From JAZKFT01 sp040386335 (GTDB taxonomy: Bacteria; Bacteroidota; Bacteroidia; Chitinophagales; Chitinophagaceae), in assembly GCA_040386335.1 (NCBI GenBank), contig JAZKFT010000023.1, forward strand, positions 154,785-218,784: a DNA stretch of 64,000 nt. The letters are read 5' to 3'. Of the stretch, positions 46,901 through 55,900 are shown piece by piece (the stretch's first letter is position 1; the number at the start of each line of letters is the position of its first letter). Made by a program: the position numbers and the translations under genes. The notes below the pieces were generated by a model. The model searched no databases. It saw nothing but the letters and a program-made list of their open reading frames with translations, and had not been told where the DNA came from.

Positions 46901-48136
46901 GATCATGAAAAGATTGAACGTGTGCTGTTTAACTTGCTCTCTAACGCATTAAAATTTACAGGAAAGGGTGGTTTTATATTACTTGACCTTGAATTCACGG
47001 CCCAGGGAGACGCGCGGATGGAAGTTTCAGACAGCGGTATTGGTATAACCAGCGAAGTACAGGAAAAGATTTTTGAGCGCTTTTTTCGTGCACAAGTTGA
47101 TTCCAGTGTGATGAACCAGGGAAGTGGGATTGGCCTGTCAATTACGAAGGAATTTGTTAAGCTGCATGGCGGTGATATTTCCGTTAAAAGTGTGCCGCAG
47201 CAAGGCAGTGTTTTTACAGTGGCACTTCCATTAAAAGCAGAATTGTTACCTGAAGAAACAGCAGATGCATCTTTTGAAAATCCTGAACTACCATCTCCGG
47301 ACACAGGCAATAATTTGTTACCAGCCCTAAAGGATAATGCTACGGACAGTCATGGAGAACAGCATACAATACTTGTTGTTGAAGACGATGATGACGTCAG
47401 GTCTTATCTTACAGAAACACTGAAAGCAGATTTTAAAGTTGTTGAGGCAGCAGATGGTAAAGAAGGCTGGCAGAAGGCACTGTTTTCGCACCCGCATGTG
47501 ATTATAAGTGATATAGGTATGCCGGGTATGGATGGTGTAGAATTGTGCCGTAAACTAAAAGCGGATAAAAGAACTAGTCATATACCTGTAATACTTTTAA
47601 CGGCATTAACTGCAGATTCGGACCAGTTGAAGGGCTTACAAACAGGTGCCAATGATTACCTTACCAAGCCGTTTAATTTCGGCATTTTAAATCTCAAAAT
47701 AAGAAACCTGCTTGAACTGAACCAAACCTTTAAAAATACATATACACGCCAGTTGAAAGTCAATTCTCCTGAAATAAAATATGAATCGGCGGATGAAAAA
47801 TTTCTTCTTAAGATATCTGCCTACATAGAAGAAAATATCAACAGTCCCCAGCTTTCTGTTGAAGATGCAAGCCGTTATATGGGCATGAGCAGGGGCTCAC
47901 TGTACAATAAACTGGTTGAGATAACAGGTGAGACGCCTGTCGAATTCATAAGAACGATAAGGCTTAATAAGGCGGCAGCCATGCTTGAAAGCACCGGGAT
48001 GAAAATTTCTGATATTGGATCTGCAGTTGGGTTTTCATCCCCTAACTACTTTGCACGCTCTTTCAAAATAAAGTTCAACATGCTGCCTTCAGAATATGTC
48101 GCAATGAAAAAGCTGACAAAAAGTAACCCTGCATGA
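43907..48136 (+). CDS. Hybrid two-component system regulator (HTCS)
   Basis: The 1409-residue protein joins sensor, kinase, receiver and DNA-binding domains. The true start is probably the ATG at 43973 (Met23), followed by a signal/anchor helix (FCTALIPIIILALLFIF). Residues about 55-745 are reg_prop propeller repeats in the periplasm (DRYGYMWFGTDDGLNRF, NIWIGTDGGGLNML). A Y_Y_Y domain (about 748-822) and a membrane helix (about 825-848) follow. The histidine kinase has FLTNLSHELRTPISLI (H-box, about residue 895), LSNALKFT and SGIGLSI. The receiver (about 1153-1261) has the phospho-Asp in IISDIGMPGMDG. The C-terminal AraC HTH ends near 1405. It senses a glycan fragment and activates a PUL, likely the FAS1/SusCD locus downstream. 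Confidence 0.95.
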   Translation: MDCIISRQMTALNFLSDFIVCVMDCFRIQKKRFCTALIPIIILALLFIFSQPLRAQEQELNFINFSIKEGLSASTVNAMTKDRYGYMWFGTDDGLNRFNGSSFTVYTHQAGIAGSIAGNQVLSIYEDTEGNLWVGTNVGLSRYDRKKDCFINYGFTENGAARTICSDRRSSLWIGSYGALYRFEPTSGKVKRYVENRGKPDQLASNTITSIFLDSKHRLWIGSKGGLHLYQEGTDNFRRFSKSLTDTSSISIDNIKSIAEDVNGNIWIGTDGGGLNMLKADGQSFKNYLSNETDPHALTSNRVYCIQPENNGKLWVGTEEGLNIFDLRTETFQRVAVNRKEAYGLKGKSVRSIFIDNDNIYWIGTYHGGINKYDRNLPFFNLVNSNTTEPYGFGSPSVTSFTEAGDGDIYVGTDGGGVNLYHRKTGLSERIDIATGSGQNKRLAILALERVGQELWIGTFQNGVYVFNTVSKAVRHYTAGTKQGELSGNDIFCIKKDSRGNVWVGNNGNGVDIYNPATGLFNRLNEKVRRLDEGSFPFSGFIRAIEEDKDGNIWIASIGAGIAMYSPVTKTFRIFNSGNTGIAIDGIHALLCDRDGIMWAGSPGRGFFKVDYRRNVFVAYAETNGLANGVVYKMLQAADGKIWVSTNKGLSSFDPLQKSFRNYTYHNGLQHNSFNVGAGMVLSSGEMLFGGLEGFNYFLPQALHYNDNVPAIVFSDLKISNKSVIPGEAAAIKEHISIAGEIRLEYKQNFSVDFAVLDYTAPEQARYMYKLEGFDKNWNQTGTFRSAVFANLAPGSYKLQVKATNEDGSWTTAPATIAIYVSPPFWLTTPAFVFYVFAAGLLLFGIRYRGVQKLRAKFALEQERMQVKQMIEQERREAEHQHEFDQARIKFLTNLSHELRTPISLISGPVDQLAVTESNADKLRHISMIKRNAKRLMNLVDQLLDFRKMEEKELKLNPVKGDFVAFVKEVAESFKDISERKQISFNFSHPSGRYMAFFDHEKIERVLFNLLSNALKFTGKGGFILLDLEFTAQGDARMEVSDSGIGITSEVQEKIFERFFRAQVDSSVMNQGSGIGLSITKEFVKLHGGDISVKSVPQQGSVFTVALPLKAELLPEETADASFENPELPSPDTGNNLLPALKDNATDSHGEQHTILVVEDDDDVRSYLTETLKADFKVVEAADGKEGWQKALFSHPHVIISDIGMPGMDGVELCRKLKADKRTSHIPVILLTALTADSDQLKGLQTGANDYLTKPFNFGILNLKIRNLLELNQTFKNTYTRQLKVNSPEIKYESADEKFLLKISAYIEENINSPQLSVEDASRYMGMSRGSLYNKLVEITGETPVEFIRTIRLNKAAAMLESTGMKISDIGSAVGFSSPNYFARSFKIKFNMLPSEYVAMKKLTKSNPA

Positions 48137-49480
48137 CTCTTCTTATGTACGCGGTATTAAAGTGCAGACAGTATCAGAATTTATTTTGAAAACCATATTG
48201 CCACGATAGTATCAAGGTATGACTGAAAGGTTTATTCAAGGGATGTGTTAATGGAGCCCTAAGTGAAAACGGAAGTTTACTAAATGCTGTCATCCTGCAA
48301 AACTTACGTCCGGATTATATTGTAGAGGATTTCAGGCTGGCACAAAAGCCGCACCAAGACCAGGCTATATTATAATGTTACAACATCGAACAACCCAAAA
48401 AACGGCAGGTGACATCGCTGTATCGTTGTTAGTTCCTGCAACAGCTATATCGCCCCGCATCTTAATTCCCTTTCTTCCGTGTCTTGATATATAAGGCAGC
48501 ACAAAAATCATAGGATGCAAACATACTACCAACTGCGGGTGACATTTCCGCTATGCCTGTTAGATTCTTTGTCAGCTGATCCCCTTGCAAAATTGTCAAT
48601 AATTAACCTGGTATCCTCGCTGTTCTCATCCACACGGTCAAAAAAATATCAAAATAGCAAGGTTAGGAGTATTATAAGAAAGTGAGCTGATCAGTCCATC
48701 CACATTTTGTGAAACAGGTTCACTGCACCGGATTCACCTTAAAAGGTGATAAGCCAGGTCATACCCGGCCTCAGAAATTTTTTTTCAATGCCCGCCAGTA
48801 CTGAGACCAAAAAAATGTTGTTCAATTTATGAAACAGCACTTGAATTGTATTTGTCCCGTAACGCCTGGAATTCCTGGCAATGAGGTTGTAGGGAACGGT
48901 GTTTTCGGCCAGGTCAAAGATTTTCTTTTTCTTTTTTTTATTTACATAGGAATGATTGTTCAAGACCTGCGTACCGTGGGGGCTGAAATGTTCAGATTTT
49001 TTGCTGTATCGCAGACAGTGACCTCTTTTTTAGGTGTCAGTTAATGCTTTTCTGCCTGTAAGCCAATAAAAGATGCTGTTTTTTGGTACAAAATGCCTGC
49101 TCTTACATCACGGATGTGTAAAATAATGGCAAATATGTCTATTCCGGAAAATATAGGGCAATAGGTTTCGTGGTTATTTTACAGGTAACTAATTTTACAC
49201 CATATTAGTTGCGAGCCTGAATGATTCTTCAAAAGAAGTACCGATTGCAGCATCTGATTAACCTGACTGTTTAACTGTTGCCATGCGGCATCGCCAGTCT
49301 GAATATGGGTGGCGGTCAACCAACAAACTTGGAATGAGAGACTTAGACTAGATTGCGTGGGGTGGAAGTTTTTCTTCTCGTCCAATAGAAAAATCCGGAA
49401 TAATTGGTACTTGATGCTCAGGAATTAAAGAGTAAACTTTAATTACAGGGGATGTCATGTGGTAGGTAATTCTGACACGT
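48137..49480. other. 1.3-kb region without intact genes, probably decayed
   Basis: No frame has a recognisable domain. Two minus-strand frames (48739-48963 and 49179-49385) look protein-like in composition but match nothing I know and lack upstream sense. The region lies between the HTCS gene and a frameshifted esterase, so gene decay is likely. No RNA gene is seen. Confidence 0.45.
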
Positions 49481-49484
49481 TGAT

Positions 49485-49806
49485 GTTTACAGCAAGAGTT
49501 TAGCTGATGACCTGTTTACAAGAAATGGTACGCATGTGGATTTTGTGGAGCCTGGTGTAGAAGATTTAAAGGCTTCTTCAAACACACCCACTCCGTAAAT
49601 TTTTAAAAATGACCGGTATGGGTGCTTTAGCAGTAACAAATTCGTGCCGGCGGTGACTGGTTTGGACTCTGCCGGGTTACGATAAAAAAAACGGTGGAAA
49701 GTATCCGGTTTTTACCTGCTGTATGGTGGGGAAGATGATAGAGTATGGGCGAGACAGGCTTAGACAGATTTGACTCCTGATAACCTTTTTGCAGATAAAA
49801 TGTAAA
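49485..49806 (+). pseudogene. Decayed CE1-like esterase (feruloyl/acetyl xylan esterase family)
   Basis: Pieces of an alpha/beta-hydrolase esterase appear in order in different frames: ADDLFTRNGTHVDFVEPG, then KMTGMGALAVTNS, then LPGYDKKNGGKYPV, then FYLLYGGEDDRVWARQ, a stop, and TDLTPDNLFADK. Intact family members read roughly PPGYDKKNGGKYPVFYLLHG followed by GGEDERVW and DNLIAEGK. At least two frameshifts and two stops inactivate it, and the catalytic Ser-Asp-His part cannot be found. Such esterases remove ferulate or acetate from hemicellulose, so the locus may once have had a hydrolytic partner. Confidence 0.65.
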
Positions 49807-50142
49807 GCCGAGGCTTACTATAAATCAATGTTAGGTGATTGCTGGTTAAGTCTGCTGCCCATTTGATAACATTTGAGAATCGACTGAGTGTTTAACGAAC
49901 AGACTACGGTTTTTATGATGCAGGGTTGTTTTGACACTTAGTTAATCCGGCATTTGCCATATGCCGGTGGACAATAACATAATAGCTGCTGTAAACTCAA
50001 TTTTTAATAAAAACGATTTCGCTGTGCCAAACTAACCAACATGCTTTTGCCTGAGAATTTCCCCCGTTTTCTTTAAAGATTTATAGGTTAACTACACAGC
50101 TTTTATACTGTTAATGGTAAAAACCATTTAATACACTTAAGT

Positions 50143-50601
50143 ATGAAGAATATTGCTTTGCTTTTATTGTCGATACTTATTGCATATGCTGGTACAGCTC
50201 AGGAAGAAATACGTGTGAAACAATTTAATCTTGACGATGGGCTGGCCGTTAAAGGATACGATCCCGTAGCTTATTTTACAGAAAATAAAGCTGTAGATGG
50301 CAAAAAAGAGTGGCGGTATTTATACGAAGGCGTCACGTATTACTTTGCTGATTCTGCCAACAGGGCATTATTTATAAAAACCCCAAAGAAATACGAACCT
50401 CAATATGGAGGCTGGTGCGCTTACTCTATGAGTAACTTAAACGAAAAAGAAGACGTTGACCCTAAAACATTTAAAATACTAAATGGGAAATTGTATCTTT
50501 TTTACCGCACAATTTCGGTGAATACGCTTAAAAAATGGGACAAAGACGAAGAACGTTTAAAACCATTAGGTGATATTAACTGGACGGCTATGTTCAGATA
50601 A
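50143..50601 (+). CDS. Secreted YHS-domain protein
   Basis: The 152-residue protein has a signal peptide (ALLLLSILIAYAGTAQ). The remainder is a YHS-type domain: AVKGYDPVAYFTENKAVDGK, YLYEGVTYYFADSANRALF, PKKYEPQYGGWCAYSMS, KTFKILNGKLYLFYRT and ending KWDKDEERLKPLGDINW. Exported YHS proteins of this length are common and are thought to bind metals, but the role is poorly known. It lies 348 nt upstream of the FAS1/SusCD operon on the same strand. It may be a separate transcription unit. Confidence 0.85.
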   Translation: MKNIALLLLSILIAYAGTAQEEIRVKQFNLDDGLAVKGYDPVAYFTENKAVDGKKEWRYLYEGVTYYFADSANRALFIKTPKKYEPQYGGWCAYSMSNLNEKEDVDPKTFKILNGKLYLFYRTISVNTLKKWDKDEERLKPLGDINWTAMFR

Positions 50602-50949
50602 CACACCCACTTACCACACACCTGATTTTATCTACCGAAAACGATTGCAAAATGCTTGTGGCGCCATCAAACCAAAACGCTATTTTACCTGCGAGGGAAA
50701 AAATTGATTTTATTAGAATTCATTATTATAGCGTATTTCTCCTTTCAGGATGAAAAGCTATATCATTAAAGGATGAGTTGCTTAAGCCCTGCCCGTTGAT
50801 GTATCAACCTTGCACGTAAAAACTATAATTGTTTTTTACAGTTACCCGATTACCCACGAGTTTCCCTGAACAGATTAAATACTAAATAGTATTGTACATG
50901 ATGTGTGGCTTTTTGCAGTTTTTATTATTTCAATTTTAAAATAAAAGGA
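50602..50949. other. 348-nt intergenic region upstream of the FAS1/SusCD operon
   Basis: This A/T-rich region probably holds the promoter of the FAS1/SusCD operon. I found no exact TAnnTTTG box; TAGTATTG near 50889 is one mismatch away. No copy of the CTACAACGTTGTAG operator is present, which is consistent with control by a different regulator. Confidence 0.4.
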
Positions 50950-52527
50950 ATGGTTAGTTTTTCAAAGTCAGTAATGTTTGCACCGCGTTCGCTGCTTCTG
51001 TTGCTTGCATTTATTATGGTTTGTATTGGGGGGTGCAAAAAGAAGTTTGATGAGTATTATGGCAACACCGGGCCTGCTGCTGCATCTGTTTATGACAAAT
51101 TGCTACAAGATAGCAGCTTTTCCATTTTTGCTGAGGGATTAGATCGGGTTGGGTTGGTTAAACAAATTAACCGTGGTGGTTTATACACGGTTTTTGCCCC
51201 CGTTAACGATGCGTTTAGAGGGTATTTGTCATCCAAAGGATATGGGTCTATAAAGGATGTACCTGTTGATAGTTTGTATCCACTTTTAAACTTTCATATC
51301 ACTAATAATGGATGGTATTTTTATGAGTTACAACAACGTTTTAAAAACTATAACGATAAGTTGTTTCTTACAAGGGGTGGTAAATTTCTGACAATTGATG
51401 TGACTGCACCAGATACACTTAAAGTAAATAATATACCGGTAATAAAGGCCTTAAGAGATATCAGTTCTGCAAATGCAGTAATACATGGTATCGGTACTGT
51501 ATTAATACCGAATATTAACTTAGAACAGCTGCTTGCCCGTGACAGCTATTTTAAGAATAGTACTTTTTATAAATTAATGCAGGTAGTGGCAGATAGTTCT
51601 TATGATGCACTAAATAGTTTTGATAGAAATGGCGATTCTAAAATAGATTCTATTTTTAATAAAACTTACAGCTTACTTCCAAATGTGTTTACATCGATAG
51701 AGTTTAGACAAAATACAACAGCAACGGATCAGGGCGGGGATCCTGTATTTACAAATATTCTGATGCCAATCAACGATTCGCTGGATGCTTTCATCGCCCC
51801 TGCTTTAGCCAGGATTAGCGGCAGTGTAACCAATAAAATTGCAGCCCTGTCACCCACTTATGTGCAAGCTATACTTACACCCTATTTTATTGCAGATACC
51901 GCTGTCGGGTTCACTATGAACAGGTTTATTACAAAACCTGCCGGTACCAATTATTTATCCGTACTTGGTGAAGTTGTGCCTGTATTAAATACAGCAAATT
52001 TTGTTAGAAGTGATGTGCTGGCAAGTAATGGTATGGTACACCTGATAAACAGGACCTTCCCGCAGTCAGACAGATTAAAGAGTGTTATAGGACAGGCATC
52101 TGTAGATCCGGATTTGTCAATGTTCATGGAAGCCTTACAAAAATCGGGTGTATTCGGCACTTATGCTACACCTGGTAAAGCTGCCACTTTTTTTGCACCC
52201 ACCAATGCCGCTTTCATAGCAGAGAAATTTGATGTTAAAAAAATGATTTTAGATGGTGCACAATTAACAACTACCCAATTTCAAAACATTATTAGAAATC
52301 ACATTATTGATGGTAGCAGTTTGGCTACCAATGCTTCCATCACCGGCACTTTTAACACACTTTACGCTAATACAAATACCTTGATTTTTACCAATGGTGG
52401 CTCAACTGCTACCGTGAGAACCAATTTAGGCACCGTTGCCAATGTAACCTTACCGTTTGCCTATAAATCCTTTGGTACTAACAATGGTTACTTCTACAAA
52501 GTTGATAAACTTCTGATACCGAGGTGA
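50950..52527 (+). CDS. FAS1 (fasciclin) domain lipoprotein, first module
   Basis: I place the start at the ATG at 50950; a GTG at 50905 gives a longer frame whose extra 15 residues do not look like a signal. The lipoprotein signal is LLLLAFIMVCIGGCKKKF. Two FAS1 domains are visible: residues about 40-190 (YDKLLQDSSFSIFAEGLDRV, GLYTVFAPVNDAFRGYL, LLNFHITNNG) and about 370-525 (LSMFMEALQKSGVFGTYATP, AATFFAPTNAAFIAEKF, IIRNHIIDGSSLATNASIT). The middle part is less clear. It precedes susC by 69 nt. FAS1 domains mediate adhesion or ligand binding, so it may be a surface glycan-binding protein partnering SusCD. Confidence 0.88.
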   Translation: MVSFSKSVMFAPRSLLLLLAFIMVCIGGCKKKFDEYYGNTGPAAASVYDKLLQDSSFSIFAEGLDRVGLVKQINRGGLYTVFAPVNDAFRGYLSSKGYGSIKDVPVDSLYPLLNFHITNNGWYFYELQQRFKNYNDKLFLTRGGKFLTIDVTAPDTLKVNNIPVIKALRDISSANAVIHGIGTVLIPNINLEQLLARDSYFKNSTFYKLMQVVADSSYDALNSFDRNGDSKIDSIFNKTYSLLPNVFTSIEFRQNTTATDQGGDPVFTNILMPINDSLDAFIAPALARISGSVTNKIAALSPTYVQAILTPYFIADTAVGFTMNRFITKPAGTNYLSVLGEVVPVLNTANFVRSDVLASNGMVHLINRTFPQSDRLKSVIGQASVDPDLSMFMEALQKSGVFGTYATPGKAATFFAPTNAAFIAEKFDVKKMILDGAQLTTTQFQNIIRNHIIDGSSLATNASITGTFNTLYANTNTLIFTNGGSTATVRTNLGTVANVTLPFAYKSFGTNNGYFYKVDKLLIPR

Positions 52528-52596
52528 CACATTAAAGATTAATTATTAATAAGGTAGAATGTAGTTTTTGTGTATAAATTTTGAAACCATACTGTT

Positions 52597-55500
52597 ATGA
52601 AGAATTTTATGTTGGGTGCTAAACGCGGTGTAGTGTTACTACTGGCTGTGCTAAGTGTTGGGTTCACGTCACAAGCACAGGCACCAAGAGTAGTAATAAA
52701 AGGTACCGTTACTGAGTTTAAAACCGGAAAGCCGCTGGCTTCGGCTTCCGTGACAGAAGTAAACAGTAGTGACCGCCAGGTAAATGGTGTTATGACTGAT
52801 GAAGAGGGCAATTTCACCCTTAGAATAGCCGACACCAAAAACAAGTTGCGCATTGCTTATATTGGCTACGAAAGCAAAGTTGTTGAAATTGGAACCCGTA
52901 CCAGTTTTAGTATTATGATCGAGCCAGATAAAGGGGGCAATACAGACCAGGTAATTGTATTGGCGTATAACAAAAAAAATACGGTTTCCACTGGTTTTAC
53001 CGAGATTAATAAAAGAGATTTATCATCTGCTGTAAGTACCATTAAAGGCGAGGTTTTCGCAGAACAGCCAGCTACATCAATTGACCAGATGATACAGGGA
53101 AGGGCCGCTGGTGTACAAGTAGTATCCAGCAGTGGAGACCCTGGTGCCGGTATTGATATTCGTATCCGGGGTGCCAGTTCTATTGGGTCTGGTAACGATC
53201 CGCTTTTTGTAATAGATGGCATACCTATTATTTCTACGCCTTTTGATGGCAATTCTACACAAACAGGCACAGCACGTATCAATCCATTGGCAGATATAAA
53301 CCCTTTGGATATTGAACGCATTGATATTTTAAAAGACGGTAGCGGGGCTGCTATATATGGTTCCAGGGCTGCCAATGGTGTGGTGATTGTAACTACTAAA
53401 CGTGGTAGAAAGGCAGTTACTAATATTACTTTCAATAGTTCATTGGGCTTTCAGGAAGCCCCCGCGGCGATACCTGTATTAAATGCAGCCGAATATAAAG
53501 TAATGCGCCTGGAAGCTATGCAGAATGCCGGTACTTTGAACCCATATAGAGATGAAACAAGGGCCATGTTAAATGATCCAGCTTATTTCTCATATCAGTA
53601 CTACCAGTCTGATACAAAGTGGAACGATTTAATTAGAAGAACAGCTATTACACAAAACTATAGCCTTAGCTTAAGTGGTGGAGGCGAATCGGTTAAATAT
53701 AATTTTGGAACATCTTATACTGATAACATGGGCTCAAGTATTGGTACTGGTTTTCAGCGTGCAACCAGCAGGTTTAATTTAGACTATAAGGTGTCTAACA
53801 GGTTGAGTTTTTCGGCTAACATCCCTTTCACACGGAGTAAGAATCAGGGCTTAGCTAACACATCCAGTGGTGGTACTGTGTATTATACATCGCTTATTAA
53901 AGCACCAAGTATGCCAGTGTATGATGTTGATTTAACTACTGGTAAGCAGCTGCAGGATTATATGTCGCTTGGTGGTATTCAAAATAATTTAGATAACCCT
54001 GTTGCCTGGGCAAATAGTGTTACTAATTACACCGTCAGTTATAATTTACAACCCAATATTGCAGTAAGGTATGATGTTGGCAGGGGATTAAATTTTGAGA
54101 ATACGACATCATTAAACTACTTAGGTGAAAATGGTTATTACTACGCACCAGCCATAGCTACAGGTTTAATCTGGAATGATGGAGGTTTTAATAGGGTTCA
54201 AACCAGGGATTTCGAAAGAACCCAGGTGGTAATTAATAATTTTTTAAAATACAACAGAACATTTAACAAGCTAAGGGTTAGTGGGTTATTAGCCAATACT
54301 ATTCAAACCTTTAAACAGTTTCAATTGCAGGAAGGTGGTTATGCCAATCCATCTTCTGAAATACAAACTTTAAATGGTCCTTCCCGAATTGCTTATATCA
54401 ATACAAACACGTCGTTCGAAAATTCGGTTTCGTATGTTGCCCAGGGAAATGCCTATTATAATGACAAATACGGCGTTAGTCTTACAGTAAGACGGGATGG
54501 TTCATCCAAATTCGGTGGGGCTAAAAAATATGCAACTTTCCCGGGCGTATCAGGGTTCTGGCGCATTTTAAAAGAGCCATTTATGGACAAATTAAAGTTT
54601 GTTAACGAGTTAAAATTGAAAGGGTCCTGGGGGCAAACGGGTAATAGTGGTGGTATAGGTGCATATACTTATATCAGCCAGTTTAACGCCGGTACCAACT
54701 ATTTGGGTTATACAGGTATTTCACAATCCAATGCGGAGTTGAATAACCTGCAATGGGAAGTAGTGGAACAGGCGAATATAGGATTGGAAGCTACTTTTTT
54801 TGATAACCGTTTTGGATTTGATATAGATATTTATAAGAAGGAAACCAAAAAACTCATTTACAACCAGGCTTTACCAAGTTCCAGCGGTATCAGCAATATC
54901 ACCAACAACCTGGGTAATATCAAAAACCAGGGAATTGAACTGGATTTACAAGCGACTATTTTGCGTCCTAAAACCAGGAACGGGCTTGGATGGGACATGT
55001 CTTTTAACATTGCACACAGTGTTAATTTAGTGACCGAGTTACCAGGTGGTACCCTCACATTTTCCAGCCGCGGTTACGGCGCCTTTGTAAACCAGGTAAA
55101 GCAGGGCGATGCACTGGGTACCTATTATGGCCTTAAGTTTTTAGGTGTGTATGCAACAGATGATGATGCTGTTGTTAAAGATGCAAAAGGCAACAAAGTG
55201 TTTGAAGCAAATGGTTTCACACCCAAGTACATGAGGATCAATTCAGCTACAGGCAATGCATTTAAGGGTGGTGATGCCATCTACCAGGATTTTAACAATG
55301 ATGGTGTTATTGATGATCAGGATAGAATATTAATTGGTAACGCAAACCCACTATTTTTTGGTGGCCTTAGAAGTAATATGACTTATAAATCATTTAGCTT
55401 AACCTTGTTCTGTAATTTTCAATATGGCAACGATATCATTAATGGCATGAGATACAATTTGGAAAAAATGTATTCCCCAACAGCTTCATCATTCCCGGCA

Positions 55501-55866
55501 AATACTAACCAGGCGGCGTCAGTACTACGCCGCTGGCGGAAACAGGGGGATATTACAGATATGCCCAGGGCACTTGATCTGGATGATAGAAATTCAATAG
55601 CATCGAGCCGCTGGATAGAAGATGGATCTTATGCCAGGTTGTCGCAGATAACATTTGGCTATGCTTTACCAACAAAACTGGCTCAAAACTTAAGGCTCAA
55701 GGGCATATCTGCCCAGTTGATGATTAACAACCTATTTACATGGACAAATTATACTGGTGCCGATCCGGAAATAAGTATAAGTGGCAGCCCAAGTTCAATT
55801 GGAATAGATGAAGGCCAAAACCCTAGAACAAGAGGCTTCACATTCGCCATGACCGTTCGTTTCTAG
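52597..55866 (+). CDS. SusC/RagA TonB-dependent transporter, first FAS1-linked pair
   Basis: The 1089-residue protein has a signal peptide (GVVLLLAVLSVGFTSQAQ). A carboxypeptidase-regulatory-like domain (IKGTVTEFKTGKPLASASVT) precedes the plug (TGFTEINKRDLSSAVSTIKG, IRIRGASSIGSGNDPLFVID, ERIDILKDGSGAAIYGSRAA). The barrel ends in GFTFAMTVRF. VLAYNKKNTVSTGF replaces the usual VVVGYGTQ stretch at the TonB-box region, so the energy-coupling segment is diverged. There is no STN domain, matching regulation through an HTCS rather than a FecR system. It is in an operon with FAS1 upstream and SusD 34-52 nt downstream. Confidence 0.95.
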   Translation: MKNFMLGAKRGVVLLLAVLSVGFTSQAQAPRVVIKGTVTEFKTGKPLASASVTEVNSSDRQVNGVMTDEEGNFTLRIADTKNKLRIAYIGYESKVVEIGTRTSFSIMIEPDKGGNTDQVIVLAYNKKNTVSTGFTEINKRDLSSAVSTIKGEVFAEQPATSIDQMIQGRAAGVQVVSSSGDPGAGIDIRIRGASSIGSGNDPLFVIDGIPIISTPFDGNSTQTGTARINPLADINPLDIERIDILKDGSGAAIYGSRAANGVVIVTTKRGRKAVTNITFNSSLGFQEAPAAIPVLNAAEYKVMRLEAMQNAGTLNPYRDETRAMLNDPAYFSYQYYQSDTKWNDLIRRTAITQNYSLSLSGGGESVKYNFGTSYTDNMGSSIGTGFQRATSRFNLDYKVSNRLSFSANIPFTRSKNQGLANTSSGGTVYYTSLIKAPSMPVYDVDLTTGKQLQDYMSLGGIQNNLDNPVAWANSVTNYTVSYNLQPNIAVRYDVGRGLNFENTTSLNYLGENGYYYAPAIATGLIWNDGGFNRVQTRDFERTQVVINNFLKYNRTFNKLRVSGLLANTIQTFKQFQLQEGGYANPSSEIQTLNGPSRIAYINTNTSFENSVSYVAQGNAYYNDKYGVSLTVRRDGSSKFGGAKKYATFPGVSGFWRILKEPFMDKLKFVNELKLKGSWGQTGNSGGIGAYTYISQFNAGTNYLGYTGISQSNAELNNLQWEVVEQANIGLEATFFDNRFGFDIDIYKKETKKLIYNQALPSSSGISNITNNLGNIKNQGIELDLQATILRPKTRNGLGWDMSFNIAHSVNLVTELPGGTLTFSSRGYGAFVNQVKQGDALGTYYGLKFLGVYATDDDAVVKDAKGNKVFEANGFTPKYMRINSATGNAFKGGDAIYQDFNNDGVIDDQDRILIGNANPLFFGGLRSNMTYKSFSLTLFCNFQYGNDIINGMRYNLEKMYSPTASSFPANTNQAASVLRRWRKQGDITDMPRALDLDDRNSIASSRWIEDGSYARLSQITFGYALPTKLAQNLRLKGISAQLMINNLFTWTNYTGADPEISISGSPSSIGIDEGQNPRTRGFTFAMTVRF

Positions 55867-55900
55867 AACATAAGTAATAATTACACTTCAATTATTTATT

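Noticed and set aside
48739..48963. 74-codon minus-strand frame with a lysine run
   Set aside because: It lies in decayed DNA and has no recognisable domain or upstream start context; I could not decide whether it is a gene fragment.
49179..49385. 68-codon minus-strand frame resembling part of a regulator
   Set aside because: It is too short and matches no motif that I can name.
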